A stretch of 32,690 nt of DNA, from assembly GCA_045611685.1 (NCBI GenBank), contig JAZKXO010000011.1, forward strand, positions 1 to 32,690, written 5' to 3'. A model generated the notes under the pieces. That model did not search any database. It saw only the letters and a list, made by a program, of their open reading frames with translations, and had not been told where the DNA came from. This document shows, piece after piece, positions 16,192 to 24,024 of this stretch; within the stretch, counting starts at the first letter, position 1; every line of letters starts with the position of its first letter. The DNA comes from SIG701 sp045611685. GTDB lineage: Bacteria; Bacillota; Clostridia; Oscillospirales; CAG-272. Position numbers and translations under genes: made by a program.

Positions 16192-17322
16192 ATGGATCTT
16201 ACCACCAAGAAAATATATGTGAAATTCACCAAGAGCGTGACGCTCACCGATCCGAGTTCCGGCGCGGTGGACTACTACACCGACATCGCCTCCGACACCC
16301 AGGTGAACACCTCGGTAACAATGGGGGAGGTGCGCGGGGGCGTGGGGAATCCCATCGTGGCGATTCTGCCCTCCGATACCAACGTGACCGTGGACTTCAC
16401 CAGCCCGGACTTCAGCCTGAAGATGCGGGCCATGCAAGCGGGCGGCAAGCACGGCTACGGCGCTCCGACCCGGAAATGCGTGGACGTGAAGCCGGTCAGC
16501 ACCACCCTCACCGTTCCCGTGGCGACCAGCGGCACTCCCGTCGCCGGGTTGGGCTACAAGGACGTTTTCTGCTATGTGCAGACCGTGGGCGAGGATTCCT
16601 ACATCACCGGCGACGGCGTCCCTTACGACATCAGCCCGACCACCGGCGTTGTGAGCGGTTTTACCGCCGACACCACCAAGACCTACAAGGTGTGGTATTG
16701 GGTCGATAAGGCCACCACCGAATACGCTACGCTGACATCCAACTTCGACCCCAACGTGGAGCGTTGCGAGATCGTCCAGCCCGTCTACGCCAACGAGCAG
16801 ACCGCCGCTGACCGCAACGGCACGAAGATCGGTGAGCTGATCACCATCATCCCGTATCTGAAGCTGGGCGGCGCGGCTGGCGTGACCGGCTCTCAGAGCG
16901 CTCCCTCCACGACCTCCGGCACAGGCACGGCTATCGCCTACAAGGATGCCGTTGTGAAGGAAGGGTGCGGCGAATGCAACGAATCCGGCTCCGATCTGGT
17001 GCATTACCTGTTCGTTCGCTGCGACGACAGCGGTATGCTGGACGGTCTGTATATGCTGGGCGGCTCCGTGAGCATGGAGGCCGACAGCAGCTACGCCACC
17101 AGCTTCAAGCTCCAGGTCAACGGCACAGGCTCCACGACACCCGATCCCGCTTTTATGAGCTATGAGATCACATCCTCCGTTACCGGCCTTACCGTTGACG
17201 ACAACGGCGTGATTACGGCTGAAAGCGACACCGGGATCGGTTTGCTGACCGCCACCTACGACGACGGCTCGACGACGCTGACCTGCACCGTTCAGGTCGT
17301 TGTTACCGCCGCAAGCAACTAA
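16192..17322 (+). CDS. Probable major tail (tube) protein with C-terminal Ig-like domain
   Basis: This 376-aa protein starts at 16192 behind AAGGAG (8-nt spacing); the in-frame GTG at 16183 overlaps that site. The N-terminal 290 residues are beta-rich and highly expressed in codon choice. Features include VTLTDPSSGAVDYYTDIASD, NVTVDFTSPDFSLKMRAMQA and GTKIGELITIIPYLKLGG, which look like a tail-tube subunit. Residues about 300-376 read as an Ig-like Big_2 domain (EITSSVTGLTVDDNGVITAE, then GLLTATYDDGSTTLTC), a common addition to tail tubes. It is followed immediately by a terminator. An alternative would be another abundant tail protein. Confidence 0.7.
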   Translation: MDLTTKKIYVKFTKSVTLTDPSSGAVDYYTDIASDTQVNTSVTMGEVRGGVGNPIVAILPSDTNVTVDFTSPDFSLKMRAMQAGGKHGYGAPTRKCVDVKPVSTTLTVPVATSGTPVAGLGYKDVFCYVQTVGEDSYITGDGVPYDISPTTGVVSGFTADTTKTYKVWYWVDKATTEYATLTSNFDPNVERCEIVQPVYANEQTAADRNGTKIGELITIIPYLKLGGAAGVTGSQSAPSTTSGTGTAIAYKDAVVKEGCGECNESGSDLVHYLFVRCDDSGMLDGLYMLGGSVSMEADSSYATSFKLQVNGTGSTTPDPAFMSYEITSSVTGLTVDDNGVITAESDTGIGLLTATYDDGSTTLTCTVQVVVTAASN

Positions 17323-17332
17323 GCGCATACGC

Positions 17333-17370
17333 AAACAAACCCGCCCAAACGGACGGGTTTGTTTTATTTC
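17333..17370 (+). terminator. Intrinsic terminator after major tail gene
   Basis: An 11-bp stem AAACAAACCCG / CGGGTTTGTTT with a 10-nt loop is followed by a T-rich run (TTATTTCTTTT). It ends the transcription unit that began at 12132. Confidence 0.9.
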
Positions 17371-17374
17371 TTTT

Positions 17375-17406
17375 GGTCAGGGTGGGATAAGCGGTTTATT
17401 TTATAT
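17375..17406 (+). promoter_or_regulatory. Promoter-like element, copy 2 of 2
   Basis: GGTCAGGGTGGGATA and TTATTTTATAT with six bases between, identical in blocks and spacing to 12073-12104. The position directly after a terminator and before a new gene run supports a promoter role. Confidence 0.6.
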
Positions 17407-17437
17407 GCAACACAGGACAGGACAAGCACAACTACAT

Positions 17438-17454
17438 GGCGATCAATGATCGCC
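17438..17454. promoter_or_regulatory. Perfect 17-nt palindrome in leader
   Basis: GGCGATCA-A-TGATCGCC is a perfect inverted repeat with a single central base. It lies between the promoter-like element at 17375-17406 and the start of the next gene at 17478. It could be an operator or a leader hairpin; the copy-1 leader has no equivalent. Confidence 0.45.
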
Positions 17455-17477
17455 GCTGCAACAAACAGGAGGACAAC

Positions 17478-17774
17478 ATGGGAAATCAAAGCGAAATGAA
17501 GAATCTTGCGGACAATCTCGGCAAATATATCGTGGAAAAGTACGTCAAGCCTATGCTCGGAAGCTACGTCAGCTACTTCAAGGCAGAGGTCACAGCGGCC
17601 CCGAACGGAGGAACGATCTCCGTTCAAAAACCGTTCGACGCGACGGTTTTTCAACTTCCTTACACAGCGGAGGCGGCGGGGCTGACCGTGGGCGACCAAT
17701 GTACGGTTATCGTCCTGGGAAGCATGACAAACGCCGTAGTGGTGGGCGACGGAAGCTACAACGCCGTACATTGA
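17478..17774 (+). CDS. Small hypothetical tail-region protein
   Basis: This 98-aa protein has CAGGAGG eight bases before its ATG. It is not recognised. Residues 1-40 are helical (MKNLADNLGKYIVEKYVKPM). The rest looks like a small beta-barrel (GGTISVQKPFDATVFQLPY, then VGDQCTVIVLGSMTNAVVVG). That pattern resembles OB-like domains in tail proteins, but this is only an impression. It is the first gene of the unit that includes the tail-tip genes. Confidence 0.75.
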   Translation: MGNQSEMKNLADNLGKYIVEKYVKPMLGSYVSYFKAEVTAAPNGGTISVQKPFDATVFQLPYTAEAAGLTVGDQCTVIVLGSMTNAVVVGDGSYNAVH

Positions 17775-17797
17775 TCGAATGGGGGGGCTTTGTAGGA

Positions 17798-18670
17798 ATG
17801 AGAGACAACTGCAATACGCCGGAAATCCGGGACAGGATCGAATATCTGCGCTCGATCATCGGCGGCGATCTGGCGTTTTTTGTGGCCTGTGCGTGGTTCG
17901 ACGTGCCGTATCACCCGGAAATTGCCGCCGGAGGGTGGAGCAAATATCTCGCCCGCGTGGACGCGAGGGGGGAGACGGCGAAGGGATTTATCGACGGGGA
18001 GACCTCCGTGGACGAGGCCCTGAAAAGCGGACAGAGCGACATTGAGCGGTGGGAGAGCGAATGGGGAACGGGCGCTGACGACGCTGCCTACACGACGGCG
18101 GACTATCACAAACTGGACGCAAGCTACCGGAGCTACGTGGAGCGGAGGCGGGACAGCGGCGGCGTGGACGGACAGATGGAGGATACTTTCCGTTTCTGCT
18201 GTCGGGCCGCGCTGCGCCGGGACAAGCTGATCCAAAAGGGCGGCAAGGACAACATAGCCGAGGCGAAATCCCTGAACGACATGATTTCCAAAAGCCTCGC
18301 GGACGAGAATCTGCGGCGAAAGGACGCTGCCGAAAAGGAGCAGACGGTTCGGCTGGACGGCATACTGGAAGCCGCCGCAAAGAAATACAGGCTTTCGATT
18401 TTCAGCTCCTACAGCGACGTGATGGAAGCCATTGCGAAGTGGATCAACGAAACGGGCAGATACCCGCACACAAGGGACGCGGCAGAACAGGCGATCAAGG
18501 CAATCGTGAACTGCACAAGGGGCAATTCTGATTTGCCGCCGATCCGAAAACTGTCGGAAAGCCAGCGGCTGACGGAATTTGACGACGAATTTGACAACTC
18601 CCCGGAGGCGGTGGAGGACGAAAAGGATATTTACGAATATTTCGGACTTTCCCGGAACGACGGGGAATAA
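17798..18670 (+). CDS. Hypothetical helical protein in tail region
   Basis: This 290-aa protein is not recognised. The chosen ATG at 17798 is preceded by a G run and TGTAGGA; a TTG at 17771 overlapping the previous stop is a possible earlier start. The sequence is helical with many charged residues (DKLIQKGGKDNIAEAKSLND; SSYSDVMEAIAKWINETGRY) and several cysteines (FRFCCRAALRRDK). An acidic C-terminal tail follows. It has no membrane segment or signal peptide. By position, 14 nt before a large tail protein, it could be an assembly factor, but the sequence gives no function. Confidence 0.75.
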   Translation: MRDNCNTPEIRDRIEYLRSIIGGDLAFFVACAWFDVPYHPEIAAGGWSKYLARVDARGETAKGFIDGETSVDEALKSGQSDIERWESEWGTGADDAAYTTADYHKLDASYRSYVERRRDSGGVDGQMEDTFRFCCRAALRRDKLIQKGGKDNIAEAKSLNDMISKSLADENLRRKDAAEKEQTVRLDGILEAAAKKYRLSIFSSYSDVMEAIAKWINETGRYPHTRDAAEQAIKAIVNCTRGNSDLPPIRKLSESQRLTEFDDEFDNSPEAVEDEKDIYEYFGLSRNDGE

Positions 18671-18684
18671 GACGGAGGGCGGCT

Positions 18685-20772
18685 ATGGCTCTTTTTCAAC
18701 CGACAAATATCACCCCCGACATGAAGGGCGGGGTAAAAAACGGCGTGGTGCTGATCCCGTCCGGCAGTCTCACGTTAAACACCGTGGACGTTTCCTGGAG
18801 CGTCAACGGAAACTCCAAAATGACGGCCTATCAGATCGACTTTTTTCAGAATACGGCGGCATCGACGCAGACAGGGACGACGGGGAAGATCACGCTGACA
18901 GACCCGTTTTCCGCGAAGAGCGCGGACGGAACGGAAAGCCGCTTTACGGCGACGGTGGATTTTACGCTGTTCTCCGGGACATACGCCGGAACCGGGACGC
19001 TGCGGGGCAAATTCAAAATCACAATGTGGTGGGGAACCGGGGCGAACGATTACGTGGAGCAGAGATCGCTTTCCGTGTTCGAGGTTTCCAAGGAGGGCGC
19101 TTTGACCGTCACCGTCACACCTATTTACGGCGGGAACGTGTTGCTGGAGGGGGGCTATCTGAAACCGTTGGCATCGTTTTACGGCGACATTCCGCTGAAC
19201 TGGACAAGATGGGAGATTTTCGCAGACTCGGTAGGCGGCGAGCCTGTTCAGGATACGGGAAAGGTTTGGGGAGCGACGGATTACGACTGGGAGCCGAACA
19301 CGCTGGCTCCGGGCGGGTACATCGCAAGGTTTTCCGCAGAGCAGAGCAACGGCGCTGTGATCTCAAAAACGTCCGACTATTTCTCCGTGTTGGAAAGCAA
19401 CACGGTTTCCGTCAGCAAGGTACTGACAGGGACTTGCGATCAAAGCGTCGGGGCCGTTCAGATGGACCTGACGACAACGGGGATCTGCGATTTGTCCGTG
19501 ATTGGAAGCCCGGAAAAAAGCGGGGCGGATTGGCATATTCCTGACGGATCTTCCGTCACGTATGCCATACCCGGCTCCTTATTCAGCGGTTCGCCCTGGA
19601 GCTTGATCTGGCACGGCACATTCGACCCGGATGTTCCGATTTTTGAAATCCAGTGCAAGGACGGGACGACGGTAAGCTGCGCGTGGGACAGCGGAAGCAA
19701 TCAATTTGTCACGACCCCGGCCTCCACCAAAACGGGGGCGTGGAGCATTGCGACCGGAGACGAGACATATATCTGCTTTACGACAGGGTACTTCAACGAC
19801 GACAGCGACAGCGGTTTCCAGTGGCTTTTCTACTCGCCGGACTCCGCCGGACATGACAACCGAAAGCTGACAGGATACACGCAGCCGGAAATCGTGTCCA
19901 TCACGCTATGCGGCGGAACCGACGTTTTTGATTTTACAATCGGATTCGGGCCGAACAACAGCGGGATCAGGGCCGGGTACGACGATCCGACAACGGCGGC
20001 TACCTTTCAGGGGCCGATGGCGTTTTTCCCGGACAGCTACCTCAACTGCGGCATTCTCTACCTCGGTACGCAGAACGGAAATCAGGCGTTGTTCCGACAG
20101 GACAGCGACGGGAACACGGCGTACATCGGCGTGTTTGAGGAAACTCCCGGCCCGTCGTTTGACGTGGCGATCCTGGACTATTCCGCTGTCAACGGAGAGA
20201 ACTATCAATATTTTGTGACTGACGGCGACGAGCTAAACGGAAACGTGGCAATCGCACGTTCTGAAACAATCTCCGCTTGTTTTTGGGACTGGCTGCTGAT
20301 CGAGGCCGCTCCGCAGGGACAGGGCAGCGCGGGGCCAAATATGTCCTATCAGGCGGTTCAAGTTTTCCGCTTTTCCTGTAACGTCAGCACGGGGAGCTAC
20401 ACGAACCGAAGCGGGAGAAGCGTCCAACCGACATTTACGCCATATCCAGTGGTGCTTCGCTCCACGCAGAACAGCAGACAGGGGACGTTGACCGGTCTGA
20501 TCGGCGCGGCAAGCGAGGGCGTTTACATGGACAGCAACGCAACGGAAGCGGCGCTTCGGGGGCTGTCATCCTCCAAAAATCAGCTTTTCCTCCGGGACAG
20601 ACGGGGCAACTTTATGAAGATCGCTCTCGCCGGGGAAATCTCCATGAGCGTGAGCGACAATTCCGCTAAACAGGAGATCACGGTCAGCGTTCCGTGGGTG
20701 GAAACGGGAAGCGCAGACGGAATCGGCGTTTTCGGCATAACTTTCGTGACGCACGTAGAGCTGGAACCGTAA
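18685..20772 (+). CDS. Large tail-tip/distal tail-like structural protein
   Basis: This 695-aa protein starts behind CGGAGGGCGG. The first 230 residues are two beta-sandwich, FN3/Ig-like modules (LTLNTVDVSWSVNGNSKMTA; GALTVTVTPIYGG; TDYDWEPNTLAPGGYIARFS). The middle (240-560) is a large all-beta region rich in D, G, S and aromatic residues, compatible with a receptor-binding part. The C-terminal 120 residues (VVLRSTQNSRQGTLTGLIG; SSSKNQLFLRDRRGNFMKIA; then strands to EITVSVPWVE) resemble the end of distal tail proteins, which attach the tip to the tube. It is followed by the hub-like gene. A tail-tip role is likely; the exact family is not certain. Confidence 0.75.
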   Translation: MALFQPTNITPDMKGGVKNGVVLIPSGSLTLNTVDVSWSVNGNSKMTAYQIDFFQNTAASTQTGTTGKITLTDPFSAKSADGTESRFTATVDFTLFSGTYAGTGTLRGKFKITMWWGTGANDYVEQRSLSVFEVSKEGALTVTVTPIYGGNVLLEGGYLKPLASFYGDIPLNWTRWEIFADSVGGEPVQDTGKVWGATDYDWEPNTLAPGGYIARFSAEQSNGAVISKTSDYFSVLESNTVSVSKVLTGTCDQSVGAVQMDLTTTGICDLSVIGSPEKSGADWHIPDGSSVTYAIPGSLFSGSPWSLIWHGTFDPDVPIFEIQCKDGTTVSCAWDSGSNQFVTTPASTKTGAWSIATGDETYICFTTGYFNDDSDSGFQWLFYSPDSAGHDNRKLTGYTQPEIVSITLCGGTDVFDFTIGFGPNNSGIRAGYDDPTTAATFQGPMAFFPDSYLNCGILYLGTQNGNQALFRQDSDGNTAYIGVFEETPGPSFDVAILDYSAVNGENYQYFVTDGDELNGNVAIARSETISACFWDWLLIEAAPQGQGSAGPNMSYQAVQVFRFSCNVSTGSYTNRSGRSVQPTFTPYPVVLRSTQNSRQGTLTGLIGAASEGVYMDSNATEAALRGLSSSKNQLFLRDRRGNFMKIALAGEISMSVSDNSAKQEITVSVPWVETGSADGIGVFGITFVTHVELEP

Positions 20773-20782
20773 GGAGGCGCAC

Positions 20783-22045
20783 ATGAGCTACACCGACTGG
20801 CCCGCTTATGAGGCGACTATCCGCGCCGGGAATTTTATCAAGCTGTGCCGACTCCGATTTTTGAACCCGGACGGCTCGACGGCGTTTGTGCTGGACAACG
20901 ACCCCGCGAACAAGCGGAGCGGCGCGTTTATCGCCACCGGGGCGCTCAACGTCAATCTGCAAAACGGCACAAGACGAACGGCTGACGTGACTGTGGACAA
21001 CGCGGACGCAACCTTTGATTACAACTACAACAAAGTGTGGTTCGGGACGGAGATCGCTCTGGACATGGGCGTGGTTCTCCCGGACGGAACGGAGTTCTAT
21101 CTTCCGCAGGGGGTTTTCCGGGTGGTTCAGCCAACGGAAACCGTCTCACCGGAAGGGAATACGGCGCATTTACAGCTCACGGACAAGTGGGCCGGGATCG
21201 ACGGAACGCTGAACGGCGTTCTGGAAAGCTCCTACGCTGTGAACACGGGGACAAACATCTTCTCCCCGATTGCCTCCGTACTGCAACAGGACAGGGGGGA
21301 CGGTCAGCCCTACGACCCCACGCCCCCCGTTTTTACGGAATACTACAACGGCAAAACCCAGGGACTTCCCAGCGGAGGTACGGCGGCGCTGACGGATTCT
21401 CCATATGATCTGATGATCGACAGCGACAACGGAACCGTGGCGGATTTGATTCTCGCCCTCGCCGGGATGGTGAACGCATGGGTAGGCTACGACCAGACGG
21501 GGGCGCTCCGCATCGACCCGTCCCAGGACGATATTGACGACGGCGACAAGCCTGTTTTGTGGCGCTTTGATCTCAGAGAGGAGCAGACAATCTCCCTCGC
21601 CTATGAGAGCAGGATCGCGGACGTGCGGAATGATTTCATCGTCGTCGGGATGCAGATGAACGATTATTCTCAGCCCGCCGCCCGCGTTCAGAATCTCGAC
21701 CCGACCAGCGATACGAACGTCAATCTGATCGGGCGGCGCACGGAACGGGAAAGCCGCCCGGAATACGCAACGCAAACCATTTGCCGGGATTACGCCGTTT
21801 GGAAAATGAAGCGGATGGCGATACTCCACAAGGCCGTGACCGTGACCTGCAATCAGGTTTTCCATCTGGAGGAAAACGGGCTGATCGAGATTGTGCGGAC
21901 GGACAAAAACCCGGCAGAAACCGAGCTTCACCTGATTCAAGGTTTTTCGCTTCCGTTCGCCGGGGATCAGCCCATGAGCATCACGGCAACAAGCGTAAAC
22001 GATTTCCCCAACGTAACAGTGACTACCTGGCCTCCGGCCTCGTGA
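20783..22045 (+). CDS. Tail-associated baseplate hub-like protein
   Basis: This 420-aa protein has TAAGGAGGCGC before its ATG. It reads like the hub/tail-spike base family: an N-terminal strand-rich part (GALNVNLQNGTRRTADVTVD; FGTEIALDMGVVLPDGTEFY), an LTDKWAG motif near residue 132, a domain with VADLILALAGMVNAWVGYDQ, then a segment with nucleoside-like repeats VRNDFIVVGMQM and a conserved-looking IGRRTERESRPEYATQTICR. These hubs join the tail tip to fibres and to the tape measure. It lacks a lytic domain. Genes on either side (tail tip before, holins after) agree with this job. Confidence 0.75.
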   Translation: MSYTDWPAYEATIRAGNFIKLCRLRFLNPDGSTAFVLDNDPANKRSGAFIATGALNVNLQNGTRRTADVTVDNADATFDYNYNKVWFGTEIALDMGVVLPDGTEFYLPQGVFRVVQPTETVSPEGNTAHLQLTDKWAGIDGTLNGVLESSYAVNTGTNIFSPIASVLQQDRGDGQPYDPTPPVFTEYYNGKTQGLPSGGTAALTDSPYDLMIDSDNGTVADLILALAGMVNAWVGYDQTGALRIDPSQDDIDDGDKPVLWRFDLREEQTISLAYESRIADVRNDFIVVGMQMNDYSQPAARVQNLDPTSDTNVNLIGRRTERESRPEYATQTICRDYAVWKMKRMAILHKAVTVTCNQVFHLEENGLIEIVRTDKNPAETELHLIQGFSLPFAGDQPMSITATSVNDFPNVTVTTWPPAS

Positions 22046-22064
22046 TAGAAAGGACGTGATTTCA

Positions 22065-22118
22065 ATGATTTTGCAGAGTTTCAATGATCGAGGAAAGGAG
22101 GTAGACGGCAATGAGTGA
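22065..22118 (+). CDS. Possible 17-codon leader ORF before holin-like gene
   Basis: ATG at 22065 has AGAAAGGACG upstream and reads MILQSFNDRGKEVDGNE before a TGA that overlaps the start of the next gene by eight bases. The overlap could couple translation. It is too short to judge by sequence and may be incidental. Confidence 0.3.
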   Translation: MILQSFNDRGKEVDGNE

Positions 22119-22371
22119 AGCTGTTGTGGTAGCAATCATTTCCGGGCTTTTGACCCTCGCCGGAACAATGGCGACGGTCTGGACGACCAGCCGAAAAACA
22201 AACGAGAGTTTCCGTATCTCGCAAGCGAGAATGGAGGAACGGATTTCCTCTCTTACCGAGGAAGTCAGAAAACATAACGGCTTTGCCGAAAAAATACCCG
22301 TGCTGACGCAGAGGATTTCTGATCTGGAACGGCGCATCGGGGATTTGGAGCGGCAAGTTGATAAAAACTGA
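22111..22371 (+). CDS. Holin-accessory protein, single TM plus coiled coil (XhlA-like)
   Basis: This 86-aa protein has one N-terminal membrane helix (VVVAIISGLLTLAGTMATVW, residues 5-24) followed by a charged coiled coil (ARMEERISSLTEEVRKH; ERRIGDLERQVDK). This layout matches XhlA-type proteins that sit beside holins in phages of Gram-positive hosts. AAAGGAGG lies about ten bases before the ATG. It is 25 nt from the holin gene. Confidence 0.75.
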   Translation: MSEAVVVAIISGLLTLAGTMATVWTTSRKTNESFRISQARMEERISSLTEEVRKHNGFAEKIPVLTQRISDLERRIGDLERQVDKN

Positions 22372-22396
22372 ACAAAAAAACAAGGAGGAACAAAAA

Positions 22397-22711
22397 ATGC
22401 TGGAAAATCTGAAAGACAAGAAGTTTTGGGAGGCCGCTATCGCCAGGGCCATCCATACCGTGGCGCAGACCGCGCTGGCGACCATCGGAACCACCGCTAT
22501 GATCGAAAAGGTGAACTGGATCGCCGTCCTGTCCGCGTCCGCGCTGGCTGGCATTCTGTCCATTCTGAAAAGCATCGCCATCGGTATGCCCGAAACGGAG
22601 ACGCAGATCGAATATCGAACAGTGGACGAAAACGGCGTTCCAACGGACGGACATTATGTGCTTGTCCACAATATCGAAGAGGACGTCAACGAAAGCGGCG
22701 GTGATCTCTGA
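22397..22711 (+). CDS. Phage holin, r1t-type
   Basis: This 104-aa protein would form pores in the inner membrane that release the endolysin at the end of infection. It starts at 22397 behind AAGGAGGAAC. Two hydrophobic segments are separated by a short turn: ARAIHTVAQTALATIGTTAM and WIAVLSASALAGILSILKSI, followed by AIGMPE. The second segment with GILSILKSIAIGMPE is typical of r1t-like holins. The C-terminal 35 residues are charged and cytoplasmic. Its stop overlaps the amidase start (TGATG). Confidence 0.85.
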   Translation: MLENLKDKKFWEAAIARAIHTVAQTALATIGTTAMIEKVNWIAVLSASALAGILSILKSIAIGMPETETQIEYRTVDENGVPTDGHYVLVHNIEEDVNESGGDL

Positions 22712-23436
22712 TGCAAATTGTTGAGGCGTATATCACCAAAAACGACTGCTGGGCGCAGAACGTAAAACGGGCAGATAAGCGTTACGCCACGTTTCAGGAC
22801 AGAGGGCCGACAGACCTCATGCTTCATTCCGTTGGCTGTGCCAGAGACAGCGGGGCCTTGCAAGTCAGCAAATGGGACAAGCCCGGACTCTCCGTAAACG
22901 CTCACGCCGCTATCGACGCGAACACAGGAACAGTTTATCAGGCCCTGCCGTGGAATTATCGGGGCTGGCATTCCGGCTCCGGGCCGAACGGCTGCGCTAA
23001 CGATACTCATGTCGGCGTTGAGATGTGCGAGAGCCGTTTCATCAAGTACACAGGCGGGGCGAATTTTGAAGTTCTTGACCGCACAAAAGCCGTAGAGGAT
23101 TGCGTAAGGGTCTACAGTGCCGCTGTGGAGCTTTTTGCCTATCTGTGCGAAACCTACGCCATCGACCCGTTGAACCACATCATTTCCCACCGAGAGGGCG
23201 GCAAGAAGGGCATCGCAAGCGGACACGTTGACCCGGAGCATTACTGGAACGGTCTCGGAATGAACTACAGTATGGATACGTTTCGGGCGGCGGTCAAGGC
23301 CAAACTGGAAACGGAGGACACGATCTACCGAATCCAGGTTGGGGCTTTCAGAAACAAGGCGTATGCGGAAGCCTATCTGAAAAAGGTTCAGGAATACTAT
23401 CCGAACGCTTTTCTTGTCAAGGCGACAAAGGAATAA
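22711..23436 (+). CDS. N-acetylmuramoyl-L-alanine amidase endolysin with SPOR domain
   Basis: This 241-aa enzyme would cut the amide bond between MurNAc and the stem peptide. The amidase_2 domain (residues about 20-180) has LMLHSVG with H39, AHAAIDANTGTVYQALPW, HVGVEMCES, and ISHREGG with H160 followed by GHVDPEHYW with D174; H39, H160 and D174 are the expected zinc ligands. The C-terminus (residues 205-237, IYRIQVGAFRNKAYAEAYLK) is a SPOR-like domain, which binds glycan strands lacking stem peptides, the very product of amidases. There is no signal peptide, so export depends on the holin. Overlap with the holin gene makes a lysis pair. Confidence 0.93.
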   Translation: MQIVEAYITKNDCWAQNVKRADKRYATFQDRGPTDLMLHSVGCARDSGALQVSKWDKPGLSVNAHAAIDANTGTVYQALPWNYRGWHSGSGPNGCANDTHVGVEMCESRFIKYTGGANFEVLDRTKAVEDCVRVYSAAVELFAYLCETYAIDPLNHIISHREGGKKGIASGHVDPEHYWNGLGMNYSMDTFRAAVKAKLETEDTIYRIQVGAFRNKAYAEAYLKKVQEYYPNAFLVKATKE

Positions 23437-23463
23437 AGAAAATAACGGACGGAACATTATTTT

Positions 23464-23500
23464 ACCGCCGCGTAGGGGGTTGCTCTGCGCGGCGGTTTGT
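23464..23500 (+). terminator. Intrinsic terminator after lysis genes
   Basis: A stem ACCGCCGCG / CGCGGCGGT (extendable to 12 bp with one G-T pair) is followed by TTTGT. A T-rich segment also precedes it (ATTATTTT). It separates the lysis genes from the tape-measure unit. No copy of the 32-bp promoter-like element follows. Confidence 0.75.
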
Positions 23501-23523
23501 CTGAATGAGGGGGTGATGACGGC

Positions 23524-23976
23524 GTGAGTACAATCAACGAGGACGTTCGGGCATTTTCCGAAGCGGTTGACATGATTCTTGAGATGACAATGATTCAGGA
23601 CGTAGGCCCCGCCGCTGTTGCTGAATTGCAGAGGCAGATTGATTTCAATGTCTACGCTCAATATGAGCCGAAGGTCTACAACAGAAAATATTACGATCAC
23701 GGTTTGATTGATCCGCGAGAAATCGAATCAAAATACGAAAGCAAAACAAACACGCTGACCGTGGAGGCGGTGAGAGACGATTGGGAGCCGACGAGACGGA
23801 GCCATGAGGGGCGAAAAGTTGCTCCTGTGGTTGAAAGCGGCAACGGCTACGACTACAAAAGCATAAAACCGAGACCGTTTCACAAGCCTACAGAGGACGA
23901 ACTAATCAGAAGCGGGAAAGTGGACAAAATCATAACGGACAAGATGGAGGAATACTTAGGGCCGTGGAGCGTGTAA
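23524..23976 (+). CDS. Small tail-related protein upstream of tape measure
   Basis: This 150-aa protein uses GTG at 23524 behind a GAGGGGG ribosome binding site. It contains the pattern YAQYEPKVYNRKYYDHGLID followed by a strand NTLTVEAVRDDWEP and a proline/charged C-terminus. This YEPxxYxRR...GLxD pattern is typical of small proteins next to tail genes in phages of Firmicutes; their exact role is unknown to me. It lies 48 nt before the tape-measure gene and belongs with it. Confidence 0.75.
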   Translation: MSTINEDVRAFSEAVDMILEMTMIQDVGPAAVAELQRQIDFNVYAQYEPKVYNRKYYDHGLIDPREIESKYESKTNTLTVEAVRDDWEPTRRSHEGRKVAPVVESGNGYDYKSIKPRPFHKPTEDELIRSGKVDKIITDKMEEYLGPWSV

Positions 23977-24024
23977 ATTTTGAAATCAAGGCGGGAAACC
24001 GCGTGAGAATAGAGGGGTGATTGG

